DNA of 24,602 nucleotides from Candidatus Villigracilis saccharophilus (GCA_016709305.1 JADJNA010000041.1:1-24602); one strand, 5' to 3'. Numbered from the stretch's first letter, positions 1 through 11,309 are shown. Made by a program: numbers and translations. The notes: generated by a model from the letters alone, not told the origin.

Positions 1-1884
1 TCGCCAGGCTCCTCGCAGAAAGCAGATACACTATGGATGGTTCATCAGCCACCACACCTGCGGTCCGCTTTTGTCCCAGGTAGAACCCAAGCTCCCCGAT
101 CACCTGTCCAGACTTCATGGTTTCGAGCCGCACAGGCGGCTTGTTCGGAAACTCCAAGCGCGCAGTCAACTGTCCGCTTTCGATAAAATAAATATTATCC
201 GGCGCATCGAATTGGCGCACCCGATAAGCTCCAATCTTCCCTTCCTTTTCATCAAGGACATCAAACAGGTCGTTTAGGTGGGTATCATTCGGCTGTAGTT
301 GGTGGAACATATCCTTTAGAGGAATGGTCTGTTCCTTCGTTCCATTTGCCGCATTTAATATTTTGTTCTCTATCCACTCCAGACCATGATCCAGATCGGG
401 GAAGGACTTGGCTGCGCCTGATTCCCTTTGATACGAACTCTCCCTTTTCAAGCTGATTCAGGATTTCGGCGGATGGTCCCGTGACCAGGATTGCGATGCT
501 GCGATCCTGCAATACCTGCTTCATTTTGAAAAGCTGAGCAGGGCGGTTGAGTCAAGTCCGCTGACTTTTGCAAAATCCAGAATAAGGAATTGCAGTGGGG
601 TTTGTTTTATATCTTCAACCCGTCCGCGCACCTGTTCCAATAATTTATTGGCTGTGCCGAAAAAGATAAACCCCTGGAGTTGCAGGATAAATGTCTTTTC
701 GCCCTGTTCGATCAATGTCTTGCGTTGATTGGGACTGCGTGTGAATCGGCTTTGAAGCTCAGCCCCGGACAAGGCATGTTTTGTTACGCTGACCCGGCTG
801 TAGTTAACGACGAATAATCCAACCGCCGCAACGATTCCCACGCCCACTCCCTGCAGATAACCCAGTGTGGCAATGACGATCAAAATTAAGAGGATGACTA
901 CGTATTCCAATCTGGAGAAGTTGGACCATGACAGATAGACCCATTCATATAAAAATGATAAGCCAAAGAGGATGAGCATGACCCCAAGTGTTATTTTGGG
1001 AACATAAGATAAAGCCGCAGCCCCAAAGAAAAGCGGCAGGGCAAATACTGCGGCGGTCACCCAACTGGATATACGGCTGCCCTGGCCGATCTTTTGGTTG
1101 ATCGCTGTGTCTGTCAGGTCATGGAAGCAGACAACGCCCCCCAGTAATCCTCCAAAGATATTTGCCAGCCCGGTCACGCGCAATTCGCGGTTCACGTCCA
1201 GGTCCTTGCGAATGATTAATTCCACACCGCTGGTGTTCAACAGCAAGGTGACCACACTGATCATTAGCACACTTGCCATGCCGCCCGCTTGCGCCAGTAT
1301 GGAATTCCAATGGATCAATCCCATATCTGAAAGACTCAAGGGCTGCCATAAGTTTGCGTTGGAAAAAGGACCCAACAGCCAGCCTTGCGCGCTCAATGTG
1401 GATACTGGCGTATTGGTAAAAAATACGATTCCATAAAAAAGGGTGGCTGTCCCAAGCAGCATGCTCGGCAGAATCAGAAAGTGATCATAGCGGTTAAGGA
1501 TCAATCCAGCAAGACATAGACTAAACCGGTCAGCACTGTGGTTAGTATGCTGGCGGCAACCACGGTGATGAATTTTTCCTGCGCTGACGAAGACGACATG
1601 CCTTGCATAATACCGGCTGCCATGACTGCCAGAATGGCGGCAGGGGCATCCTGACCGGATGTGAAATTGCCTTTGTACGAACTGAACAAATTGATGACAA
1701 GAAGGGGCGGCAGCCATCCAAGCAGGATCAATCCAATGCCATTTGCGACAAAGGACGAGATATCCCCTGCAAAGATAAGGGCGGCAAGCGAAATGGCATA
1801 GATCACGTCTACAACCCCGATCACCAATCCAGCATTTACTCCGGGGATGATCTGATTCTTAAAAGATTTATTGATCAATGACAT
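1..1884 (-). CDS. SulP anion transporter with STAS and C-terminal cyclic-nucleotide-binding domain (frameshifted, runs off window)
   Basis: This is an inner-membrane SulP/SLC26-type anion transporter. The start is ATG at 1884, with GGAG about 8 nt upstream. Several hydrophobic segments fill roughly 1850-830. A STAS domain follows (about 700-420; motif GLDSTALL in the position of the usual DSSG). The region from about 300 to the edge is a cyclic-nucleotide-binding domain with the phosphate-binding-cassette pattern IGELGFYLGQKRTAG, which keeps the Glu and Arg that contact ribose and phosphate in this family. Three frame changes break it: near 1505 (one extra G gives LLGLILNRY), near 530 (one extra T in TTTT gives SFFKMKQ) and near 420. 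The first two are homopolymer-type, so sequencing error is likelier than decay. It lies 21 bp after the nucleotide-cyclase gene and is probably co-transcribed, which suggests cNMP-gated transport. The ion (sulfate, bicarbonate or other) is unknown. Confidence 0.85.
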
Positions 1885-1905
1885 TTCGCCGCTCCAAAGT
1901 GGTGT

Positions 1906-4900
1906 TTATCTATTCAACGCGAGCGACTCATTGAAAAAGCGCGAGGCTTCCTCGAAGTCACCCATCTGATGGGCATGCTCGCCTGCTTTTTCCAAATATT
2001 CAATTGCCTTGGGAATTTCATCGGCGGCTTTCCAGTGCTGTGCGATCTCGGCATATGGCGGCACGCTGAAGATATTTTGCTCCAATAATTCCGCCACAGC
2101 ACGGTGGAGTTGACGGCGTTGTGCAAAGAGCATCAGGTTATAAGCAGCTTCATGTGTGTGTGGATCTTTAAAATTGTAACTGGAAGATTCGCTGGGACGT
2201 TTTTGTATGAGGTCCAGTTCTACGAAAGTGTTCAAGTGCGCTTGGAGAGTCTCGCGTGAATGTTCTTCGGGATAAATTGAAGACAAAGATTCGAGGGTAA
2301 ACATATGACCGATGACGCTCGCCACCTTGAGAGTCAATTTTTCGACGTGGGATAAATTGTCGATCAACTGAGCAAGTTCGATTGCAATTCCAGAATCGGC
2401 ATTGATTTGAACCATCTTGCGCAGCGGGCGATAGATGGCGATCGTTTCGGTTTTTCCTTTGACATTGATCGGCGGCATGGACTCGAATTCAACTTGAGCC
2501 TGGGTGGCTTCGTAAACAGAGTCGTTGCATAGGATGAGCGCGCGCTGTCCTTTTGGAATTTCCGCCGATGATTTCGAAGCCGCCACCATCAAACGTGCGG
2601 CGAGGTTGGTGCGGTCGCCGATGGCACCATAGGTGCGGTGACCTGCGCCGCCGTACGCGCCGACTCGCATTTGACCTGAAGCCAGCCCGATGAACTGGTC
2701 GGTCATATAGGATAAAGATTCAGGGGGTGACGCAAGCTCCAATGCGGTGAACACGGCTTGCGCAGCATCGTCGCGGTGGGCGATGGGCGCGCCGAAGACA
2801 ATATAGATGTAACTGCCTTTATCACCGACGGTGAATTGAATGATCGAACCGTTATGCGGGGCAATGACGCCCTCGACCCATTGCATGAAGGCATTCAGTT
2901 TCTTATCCGCTTGTGGGTCGTTGTCGTAATCGAGCCCGCCGAATTTCATGAACAAAGCGGTGGCAGGACGCAGCTCCGAGAGCATCTCGCTTTGACCCGC
3001 GCGCACTTTTTCGAAGACAGTTGGGTGCATCCATGATCGCAGACGGGATTTGATAATGGCATCGGGGCCGATCTCCGCCCACGGGCAAGGAGTGATCTCG
3101 TTCTTCAAACTTGTCAGCACGGCGAATTGTTTTTCTTTGCGCCAGGCAGCGATGTTGAATTTTTCTTCAACAGATGTGAGATTCGCTGTTGCCAGCACGA
3201 CCTCACCGCGTTCCGACTCATGCTCAGCGTTGGCTAATGCCGTGAGTGTGGCACCCGCTAAAACGTCGATCTGATGCGTGCTCCCGTCGCCGACCGCCAT
3301 GCGGCGCGCAGGTCCAACTGCCAGCGCCACTTTGATCGATAATCCAATCGTCTTGCCATTGGGCGTGGAGATGGCGCTGAACTGCATCATGCCTTTTTGC
3401 ATGGCAAAAGCACAGGCGGCGGCGCGCTCTAAAGAAGAATCCGCGCGCGGGTTGCCTTGCAGGTCGAGATCGTCGAACCAGCAGGTGATGGCGTCGCCGC
3501 TGAAGCTGATGACCGCGCCGCTGTAGCGATGCACTTCATCGATCAGCACCGTGAAGACGCGGTTAAGATGGCGGATCATTTCCTCGGCGCCGCGCTGCAA
3601 GCCCAATTCATTCGCGAGCGACTCGGTCAGAGTGGTGAAACCAGAGACATCCGCAAACAAGGCGGCGCCGTGCGCGCGCTCGGGCAGAGTGACGTGCTGT
3701 GCCATTGCCTGACGGCGGTCCATGGGGATGTAGATCGCCACGGTCTCGGCTTTGGCAAGTTTCTTCTCTTCGATATCCAATTGCATTTGAGCCAGTTGAC
3801 GTTTGAGGCGTTGTTCGCGGATACGGACTTCATCTGCCATCTTGGCGAAGACGCGCGCCAGTTCGCCGAGCGCATCGGTGCGCGCCGCCACCGACTCGAC
3901 CATGGCGGGTTCATACGCGCTTTGCTCAATCGCGTTGGCGGCGTTGGTGAGGATCTCCACCTGGCGCAGGTTCTCGAGCGCCTCGCTGAACAACTGCGCG
4001 TTATGCAAGGCCGCGCCCGCATTGGCAGCGATGGTGGTCAGCAGGCGCAGCGAGTCATCGGTGAAGATGCCCTCCTGCGTGGTGCTTTGCACGCTGATCA
4101 CGCCGATGGTGCCCTTGCCTGTTTTGATTGGCACGCCCAGATACGAAAGCGCTTCCTTGCCCACACGCGTAGCGCCGATCTCTGCCGTGCGTTCATTGAG
4201 ATTTTGATTGATCAGCAGCGGCTCGCCTGTGCGGATGATGTTGCTGGTGAGCCCTTCGCCAAAGGTGAGCGGTTCGAACGATTCGCCAAATTGATATGGG
4301 AAGTGGATCAGATTCGTCTGCGAGTCGAGCAGCGCCAGGTAGACGATATCGGCGCTGAAGATCTCGCGCATCTGACTCCCGATGAGCTGGATCGTGCTAT
4401 CGAGCTCTGACTCAACGATCAGCGCCTGACTGACCTTGCTGATGGCGCTGAGTTCGGCGGCGCGCTCTTCGGTCACTTTGAGCAGGCGTTGGGTCTCATC
4501 GAAGAGGCGCGCGTTCTCTAGCGCCACGCTCATGGCGTTGGCAAGTGTGGTCAGCAGGCGTACATCTGATTCGCTGAAGGCATGCTCGTGTTGCATGTCC
4601 ACCAGATCCACCATGCCACGCGCTTGATCGCCTACCACCAACGGCACAAAGACAGCTGATTTTTCCAATTCGGTGCTAGGCAGGGTAAAACTGCCATACT
4701 TTTCCATCTCTTGCGCCATGTTCTCATTGATCACCAGTGTCTCGCGGGTGCGAATGATGTGCGCTTCAAAACCTGTATCGCCAGTTGGACTTGACTCAAG
4801 GAAAATGCGTTCCCCATTTTCGTACATATATGGGTAATGAACCAAATTAGTTTTCGGGTCATAGATGCGGATGTCCACATCGGCTTGATTAAATATCTCG

Positions 4901-7900
4901 CGGATCTTATCGCCAACCGCGTCATAAATGCCTTGAATGTTCAACTCTGCGGCGAGGGCGGCTTGCACACTGTTGATCACCGCCAGTTCCTGCGCGCGCT
5001 CTTCCGTAATCTTGAGCAGGCGCTGAGTCTCATCGAAGAGCCGCGCGTTCTCGAGCGCTACGCTCATGGCGTTGGTGAGGGTCGTCAACAACCGCACATC
5101 TGATTCTGTGAAGGCATTTTCACGATCAACATTTTGAAGAGAGATAATACCTTTTACAACTCCGCCAATAAGCATCGGCACATATAAACTTGATTTAGGC
5201 GCTTGACCCGAAATGACAAGCGGGTTCCCATATTTCGCCGCAACTGTCGCCATATCTTGATTAGCCAAAAACGGTTGGCGTGTTTCGATAACATGTTTGC
5301 GGAAACCAATCAATTGCATGGGCTCGTCTGGGAATCGTTCGCCGCTTTCAATGATGTATGGGAAATGAAACTGTTTTTCCTCAGGATCATATAAGCCAAT
5401 ATCCACCACTTGCGCGTCGAAGATTTCCTGAATCTTGTCACCGACCGCATCATAGATGGCTTGCATGTCCAACTTCGCAGCTAACGCGGCTTGCACACTG
5501 TTGATCACCGCCAGTTCGGCGTTCGCGCTCTTCCGTGATCTTGAGCAGGCGCTGAGTCTCATCGAAGAGCCGCGCGTTTTCGAGTGCGGTTCCGAGCGAG
5601 GCGGAAATGGTGGTCAGGAGGCGTAGTTCAGATTCACCGTAGGCGTGGTCACGCTCATAATTCTCTATAATGATGTTGCCGATGATGCGGTCGCTGCTGA
5701 TGATCGGCAGCGAGACTCCCGACCTGCTCGCATCTGTTCCGGGCAGGTTGGGAGAAATCATATTTCCCTCCTCTACCGTACCCCAAACCAGATGTTTGTG
5801 GGTTTTGAGGATCTTGTCAAACTGTCCATCTGGAGCGGGGGGCTCAGCGGGGAAACTCAACCGTTCGCCATGTTCGTATTCGTAAAGATACTGAAGCAGG
5901 TTTGCTTCACTATCGTACCAGCGGATTCCAATATCACCTGTATCAAGTACTTCTCGCAGTTTATCCCCAACCAGGTCCACGATAGCTTGAAAGTCCAGTT
6001 TTGCAGCCAACGCAGCCTGCACGCTGTTGATGATGGCAAGCTCCTGCGCGCGCTCTTCCGTGATCTTGAGCAGGCGCTGGGTCTCATCGAAGAGACGCGC
6101 GTTCTCAATGGCGGTGGCTGCCTGAGTGGCAAAGGCTTGCGCCATATGAGCATGTTCTGCGGTGTAGAAATCCTTCTCCAATTTATCGAGAGTGATCATG
6201 CCGATCATGCGTTCACCGAATAGCAGCGGCACGCCCATCCATCCATGCACTCTCCCTTGTCCATGAGTCTCATCTTTGAAATGTTCAAAGCGCGCAGATA
6301 CATCCGCAATCATAACTGGTTCGCGGCGGCGCACGACGTCGCCTGCAGGGTCATCGGGTCCGCGCCAGTCGAAACGATTGCCTAGCAGTTCATCCAAATT
6401 GGGAAAACCATGTCCGCCGACTATGACCATGCTATCCCCATCCAATTGCTGCACACTGCAACTGTCATAAGGCACCACCTTGCGCAGTTCAGAAAGGATC
6501 AATTCAAAGACACCCTGCAAACTCAAGGTACTGCCAAGTGCCAGCGCTGCCGAACGCAAGGTCTCTGCTTGTTGGCGCGCAATTTTTTCGGTTTCAAACA
6601 GGCGCGCGTTTTCGATTGCGGTCGCGGCCTGGGTCGCAAAGGCTTGCGCCATATGGGCGTGTTCGGCAGTGTAGAAATCCATCTCCAATTTGTCGAGGGT
6701 CAGCATACCGATCAACTGTTCGCCAAATAACAGCGGTACACCCAGCCAGCCATGGACTCTGCCTTGCCCATGAGTTTCATCCTTGAAGTGTTCAAAACGT
6801 GCCGAGACATCCGCTATAATGACAGGCTCGCGGCGGCGCACAACATCGCCCGCGGGGTCGTCAGGTCCGCGCCAGTCAAAACGATTGCCGAGCAGTTCAT
6901 CCAAATTGGGAAAGCCGTGCCCGCCCACGATCACCATGCTATCCCCGTCCAACTGCTGCACACTGCAGCTGTCATACGGCACGACCTTGCGCAGTTCTGA
7001 AAGGATCAATTCAAATACTTCCCGCAAACTTAAGGTGCTGCCAAGAGACTGTGCGGCCGCGCGCAAGGTTTCTGCCTGTTCGCGGGCCACTTGTTGATTC
7101 CGAAAGAGGGTCGCGTTTTGAAAAGCGATGGCAGCCTGTGAAGCCAGGTTCTCCGCCAGTCGCTGATGTTCCGCTGTGAAGTACCCGGCTTCCACCTTGT
7201 CGAGCGAATACATCCCGATGGTTTTGCCTGCGGCTACAAGGGGAACAGCCAGCCAGTTGCGGACATGTCCCGCAGTCTCGGCAACGATCCATCCAGGATG
7301 TTGAGGTCACATCCGGGATGACGAAAGTGGTTTGATCTTCTATGACCGTACGGATATGCGGAATACTCTTAAATTCAAAAGTTATCCCAACTGCCAGTGA
7401 CGGGTTATCCACCCATTGTTCATACCCGCGCGCGGCAAGCGCGGTGAGGTGATTTTCATCCTTGAGCAGAAAAATACTTCCAGTGTCATAGGGAACCAAT
7501 CGTTGCAGGTAGTCCAGTAGTGTTGCGAAGATCGTATCCAGATCGAGCGACTTGGTAAGTTCCATATTGGCCGCGCGTAATATCTCGGTCTCTTTGAAGC
7601 GTTGTTGCGTTTCGGCATACAAGCGGGCATTTTGGATCGCAATTGCCGCCTGCCTTGCAAGGCTTAACCCAAACTCCAGATCCGATTGTGTGAAAACTCC
7701 AACATCCACCTTGTCGCGCCAGACACTGAGCACACCGATCACCGTATCACCGATCAACATAGGCGCGAACAGGATCACACGTGTTGCCTTGTCCTCTTCT
7801 GTGCCGGGGATATCAATCACCCGCTCATCATTTTCAGGATCGTTGATGATTTCGGCAATTCCGCTTTTTGCAACATTCCCGGACAACCCTTGTCCCAGAC

Positions 7901-8252
7901 GGGCATGCCAGTCTTTATAAATATCAGCATATTTGCCGATCGCCACTGCAGCGCGCAAAAATCCATCCGCCTCGAGCAAACGCAGGACCACATCCCTTGC
8001 ATGGAATAATTTCAGCGCGTGCGATGCAATTCGCTCAAGAACAATGGAAAGGTCAAGCGAGGCGGATATCTCACGTCCAATCTCCGCAAGGGTTGTGATC
8101 TCCTGCGCGCGGTGTTGGGCTTCGTCAAGAAGGCGGGTGTTCTCGAGCACAAGCTCGGCGTTGCGCTGAGTCAACTGCTGTTCCTGTGAAACTGTTACAG
8201 TTTTTGTTTTATTGCCTGTTGAACTTCTTTTTGTTTCCGCTCTTTTTACCAT
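1906..8252 (-). CDS. Eight-GAF sensor with tandem class III nucleotide cyclase and winged-helix/TPR tail (two frameshifts)
   Basis: This is a sensor that should make a cyclic nucleotide in the cytoplasm; no membrane segment is seen. The start is ATG at 8252 with GAGG 5-6 nt upstream. Repaired length is about 2,115 residues. Frame changes lie near 7300 and 5525; reading across them restores a GAF strand (HVRNWLAVPLVAAGK) and a linker (ITEERA..ELAVINSV). Order: GAF1 about 8070-7640, GAF2 7580-7140, GAF3 7075-6600, GAF4 6568-6090, GAF5 6040-5560, GAF6 5510-5020, GAF7 4990-4490, GAF8 4460-3970. Next are a HAMP-like coiled coil (3930-3720), cyclase C1 (3690-3200; metal Asp in FADVSGFT at 3651 and in SGDAITCWF at 3495), cyclase C2 (2960-2440; TNLAARL supplies transition-state Asn/Arg) and a winged-helix/TPR tail (2410-1906). 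The C1/C2 division resembles soluble adenylyl cyclase with one composite site. The Lys usual before GD in C1 is Ser. The P-loop ATPase usual before the tail is absent. Confidence 0.85.
6090..7085 (-). repeat. Tandem duplication of a GAF module, about 507-bp period
   Basis: Two adjacent copies of about 169 codons encode GAF3 and GAF4 of the cyclase protein. Landmarks repeat at a constant offset: AAAGGCTTGCGCCATAT begins at 6131 and again at 6638. The two proteins differ at only about ten to twelve positions, while the DNA shows many third-position differences, such as GTCATAAGGCACC against GTCATACGGCACG. That pattern fits an old duplication kept under protein-level selection rather than an assembly echo, which would be identical. 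Confidence 0.85.
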
Positions 8253-8435
8253 TGCATCCTCGATTGGATTCTTGTGGCAATTGTGGAAATACGACGCGGT
8301 TAATAATCCCCTTGCAATGACGAGTATCAAAAAATAAATTTATGCATTTTACTATATGAAAAGGAAAACAGACTATGTTTACCTAAAATGGAGACTCTTG
8401 CCTTTGATGCAATCAAGAAACATTAATTTTTTTTA
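8253..8435 (-). other. AT-rich intergenic gap before the cyclase gene, probable promoter region
   Basis: This is 183 bp between the PepD stop (8436) and the cyclase start (8252), and the only long AT-rich gap in the left half. It contains TATAGT and TAAAAT hexamers around 8350-8365 that could be -10 boxes, but no well-spaced -35 partner stands out, so no promoter is called. No strong terminator hairpin was found after PepD. The gap probably separates the metabolic operon from the signalling/transport pair. Confidence 0.4.
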
Positions 8436-9869
8436 TTACAAAGATAATAAAGTTATTAAAAACTTCCAAGTATTCAGGAGGGAGGGAACCAATAATCTTT
8501 CCTCAGGTGAATGGAGATTTTGAATCGTCGGGCCGAGCGAGATTGTATCTAGCCCGCCGCAACGGTCGCTGATGATGCCGCATTCGAGTCCGCCGTGGGT
8601 GAGTTCCACTTTGGGGTCTTCTTCGACGATGCCGCGATATGTGTTGATGCATTGCTTGAGGATCGGGGATTCCATGTTCGGCTGCCAGGGCGGGAACATC
8701 TTCGTTCTTTCGGTCTTTGCGCCTGCCAGCCATGCGACAGTTTCGACTCGCCTGGTAATTTCTTCCAGTCTCGAAAAGACCGCGCTGCGATTGGTGGAGA
8801 CAACTGACAGCCCATCTTCTTTCAATTCCATCACGCCAATGTTATTGGACGTTTCGACGAAGGCAGGCATATCTGCAAACATGGATGTCACTCCATGAGG
8901 CAATGCCATCAACAAACGGATTGCCGTCTGTGTTTCAGCGGAGTTGATAGTGCGGAGGGGCTCACCGCTGATTTCGTTCAGCGTGAGCACAAGCCCTGTC
9001 TCTGTTTTGGCGAGTTCATTTTTGACGGTGGCTTGAATGGCGGAGAATTTTTCCTTGCATAGTGTCGCCTTTTCTTTTACGCAAACGAATACCGCTTCCG
9101 CGTCGCGTGGAATGGCGTTGCGCGCCGTCCCGCCTTTGAGCGTGGACAGGCGAATTTCCACATCGCGTTGAATAAAATCCAGCACGCGGGCGATGAGTTT
9201 GTTGGCGTTCGTGCGGAACTTGTTGATGTCTTCGCCGGAATGCCCACCCTGCAGCCCGCTGACCTTCAACTCAAAAGCAACTTCATTCTGCTTTTGTGAA
9301 TCCCATGTGGCGGGCAAGGTCATGTACACATTCCCGCCGCCTGCACAGCCTACCGTAAAAACGCCTTCGGTTTCGGAATCCACATTGATAAGAGTTTTGC
9401 CTGTTAGCAGCGACGGGTCGAGATTGTCCGCGCCGTTGAGACCAGACTCTTCTTCCACGGTCAGCAGCAATTCTAACGGCGGATGTTTTACGGACTCATC
9501 TTCAACCAACGACATCATCAGTGCAATGCCAATGCCGTTGTCTGCGCCGAGGGTGGTGCCGTTGGCGCGAATCCAATCGCCATCACGGATGAGTTGAATG
9601 GGGTCTTTCGTGAAATCATGCGTAGACTCAAGCGTCTTCTGGCAGACCATGTCCATGTGACCTTGCAAAATTAACGTCGGGCGGTCTTCATATCCCTGGC
9701 TGGCAGGGACATAGATGACGAGATTCCCCGCTGCGTCTGTCTTGGAGGTGCAGTTGTGTTCTGCCGCCCATTCAATGAGCCAGTTGCGAATCGCCGCTTC
9801 GTTCTTTGAACCACGCGGGATGGATGATACTTTTTCAAAATTCTTGAGGATGAGTTCGGTGGGGTTCAT
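8436..9869 (-). CDS. pepD: Cytosol non-specific dipeptidase / aminoacyl-histidine dipeptidase (M20C)
   Basis: This is a zinc dipeptidase of the M20C family that cleaves dipeptides in the cytoplasm. The gene is intact, 477 residues against about 485 in Escherichia coli PepD. Ligands and catalytic residues appear in order: H71 and D73 in GHMDMV, D110 in LGADNGIG, E140/E141 in VEEESG, D164 in INVDSE and H453 in NLHSPEE. GGHSGEDI is the usual dimerisation-domain motif. ATG at 9869 is preferred over earlier codons because AGGAAA lies 6 nt upstream and the start forms a 4-bp ATGA overlap with the stop of the serine hydrolase. That overlap implies translational coupling, so the two enzymes probably act on the same or related peptides. 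Confidence 0.95.
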   Translation of the reverse strand: MNPTELILKNFEKVSSIPRGSKNEAAIRNWLIEWAAEHNCTSKTDAAGNLVIYVPASQGYEDRPTLILQGHMDMVCQKTLESTHDFTKDPIQLIRDGDWIRANGTTLGADNGIGIALMMSLVEDESVKHPPLELLLTVEEESGLNGADNLDPSLLTGKTLINVDSETEGVFTVGCAGGGNVYMTLPATWDSQKQNEVAFELKVSGLQGGHSGEDINKFRTNANKLIARVLDFIQRDVEIRLSTLKGGTARNAIPRDAEAVFVCVKEKATLCKEKFSAIQATVKNELAKTETGLVLTLNEISGEPLRTINSAETQTAIRLLMALPHGVTSMFADMPAFVETSNNIGVMELKEDGLSVVSTNRSAVFSRLEEITRRVETVAWLAGAKTERTKMFPPWQPNMESPILKQCINTYRGIVEEDPKVELTHGGLECGIISDRCGGLDTISLGPTIQNLHSPEERLLVPSLLNTWKFLITLLSL

Positions 9870-11309
9870 GATGTTTTCCTGTATTCCGCTCTGTCGTTGA
9901 GTAATGTCATTGCTTTGCCATCGGACGAGAATGCAATCATCGAGTCGTCCATCAGCCCTTTGAGATTCCAATGGGCGAGGAAGGTATCACCTTGCCAGTG
10001 TTCGAGCGTGGCGGTGTTGACTCCGTAGGTGAGTTGCAAGGAGTCGTCTTTGCGGGTCACGGTCATCTCGCCGAAGAGGTCGTTGGAAAATGTCCCAGTG
10101 TAGGAATCCAGCTTATTGGACGGAGGCAGGTTCGGGTCACGTTTGAGGCGCATTTCGTCCACCTGACCTTTGACTTCTGCCATGTATCCCTGGGCCACCA
10201 TCTGAAATTCCGATGACCAGTCACGTCCTTTTTTATCGAGCAGAATATCGGAGATCGCATAAAACAGCGCGGCGTGGGCGAGGGTTTGATGGACGTTGAC
10301 CATGACGGCGAGCGCGAGTTTGCGCTGTGGGAAAAAAGCGACGGCGGAGTTGTAGCCAGGCATTTGACCGCCGTGCATGAGAACTTTTTCACCGTGAAGA
10401 TCCATGACCCACCAGCCGAGACCGTACGTCCAAAAATGGGTGGCGGGTTGAAGATAGGCGAGCGGCGCGAGTTCGGAGTTGAGCACATCCTGCATGACGA
10501 TTTGCGGCGTGGTGAGTTCGTTGAAGGTGTTGGGTTGCAAGAGCGGCGCGCCGTTTTGCAAAAGGGCTTTGAGCCATTGCGCGAGGTCGTTTGCGGATGT
10601 ATGAATCGAACCAGCAGGTTCATGCGTGAGTTTGAAATTTTCGATGGCGCTTCATGTGCCAAGAAAACGCACGCCTGCGGGATACGTTTCATCGAGCACA
10701 GCGTGAGGTGAGGCGAAGTTTTTGTAATCGGAGATTCGGTCGTGTCCGCTGAACGAGCGGGGCATGTTCAGCGCGTTGAAAATTCGTTCGGTGATGAAAT
10801 CGTCCCATGACTTGCCAGTCACTGCTTCGTCAATGAGTCCCGCCACGCCATATTGTTGATTGGCATAGTTGAAGCCTGTGCGAAAACCCACGGCAGGCTT
10901 GAGATATTTCATGCGGCGCATGAGTTCGCGCTGGTCATATCCGCGATGATAGTAGAGACGCTGGGCGCGTTCCAAGCCGAGACGGTGACAGAGCAAATCG
11001 CGCACGGTGACGTTCTTGGTGACCCAGTCATCGTAGAGTTGAAAATCGGGGATGTGCTTGACGACGGGGTCGTCCCATACCAGTTTGCCTTCGTCCACTA
11101 ACATGCCGATGAACGCGGAAGTGAAGGCTTTTGTCGTGGAACCAATCGCAAAGATGGTATCCGCATTCACGGCTTCGAGCTTGCCTACTTCGAGCACGCC
11201 ATAGCCTTGCGAAAACCTCATCGCATTGGGCAACCGCCACCGCCGCGCCAGGGATGTTCCAAGCGGTGAGCGTTTTTGAAATTGTTTCGTTGAGTTGTTG
11301 TGTGTTCAT
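9866..11309 (-). CDS. Beta-lactamase-type serine hydrolase (S12) with DUF3471-like tail, interrupted
   Basis: This is a penicillin-binding-protein-like serine hydrolase; family members are esterases, D-aminopeptidases or beta-lactamases. The start is ATG at 11309 with AAGGA 5 nt upstream. Catalytic motifs are STTK in AIGSTTKAFTSA, the YxN motif in YANQQYG, and HGG in place of KTG in HGGQMPGYN. The last 80-100 residues resemble the DUF3471 tail of this family (YTGTFSNDLFGEMTVT). Two lesions are present. One is a frame change near 11222, where QCDEV should run into RFSQGYGV. The other is an in-frame TGA at 10654-10652, after which the same frame continues with IENFKLTHEPAGSI, a normal family block. 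Repaired length is about 480 residues. No clear signal peptide is seen. It overlaps pepD by 4 bp. Confidence 0.85.

Noticed and set aside
3457..4410. Open frame of 317 codons on the plus strand
   Set aside because: It is antisense to GAF8, the linker and cyclase C1, whose motifs are unambiguous on the minus strand. It is a mirror of codon bias with no recognisable domain.
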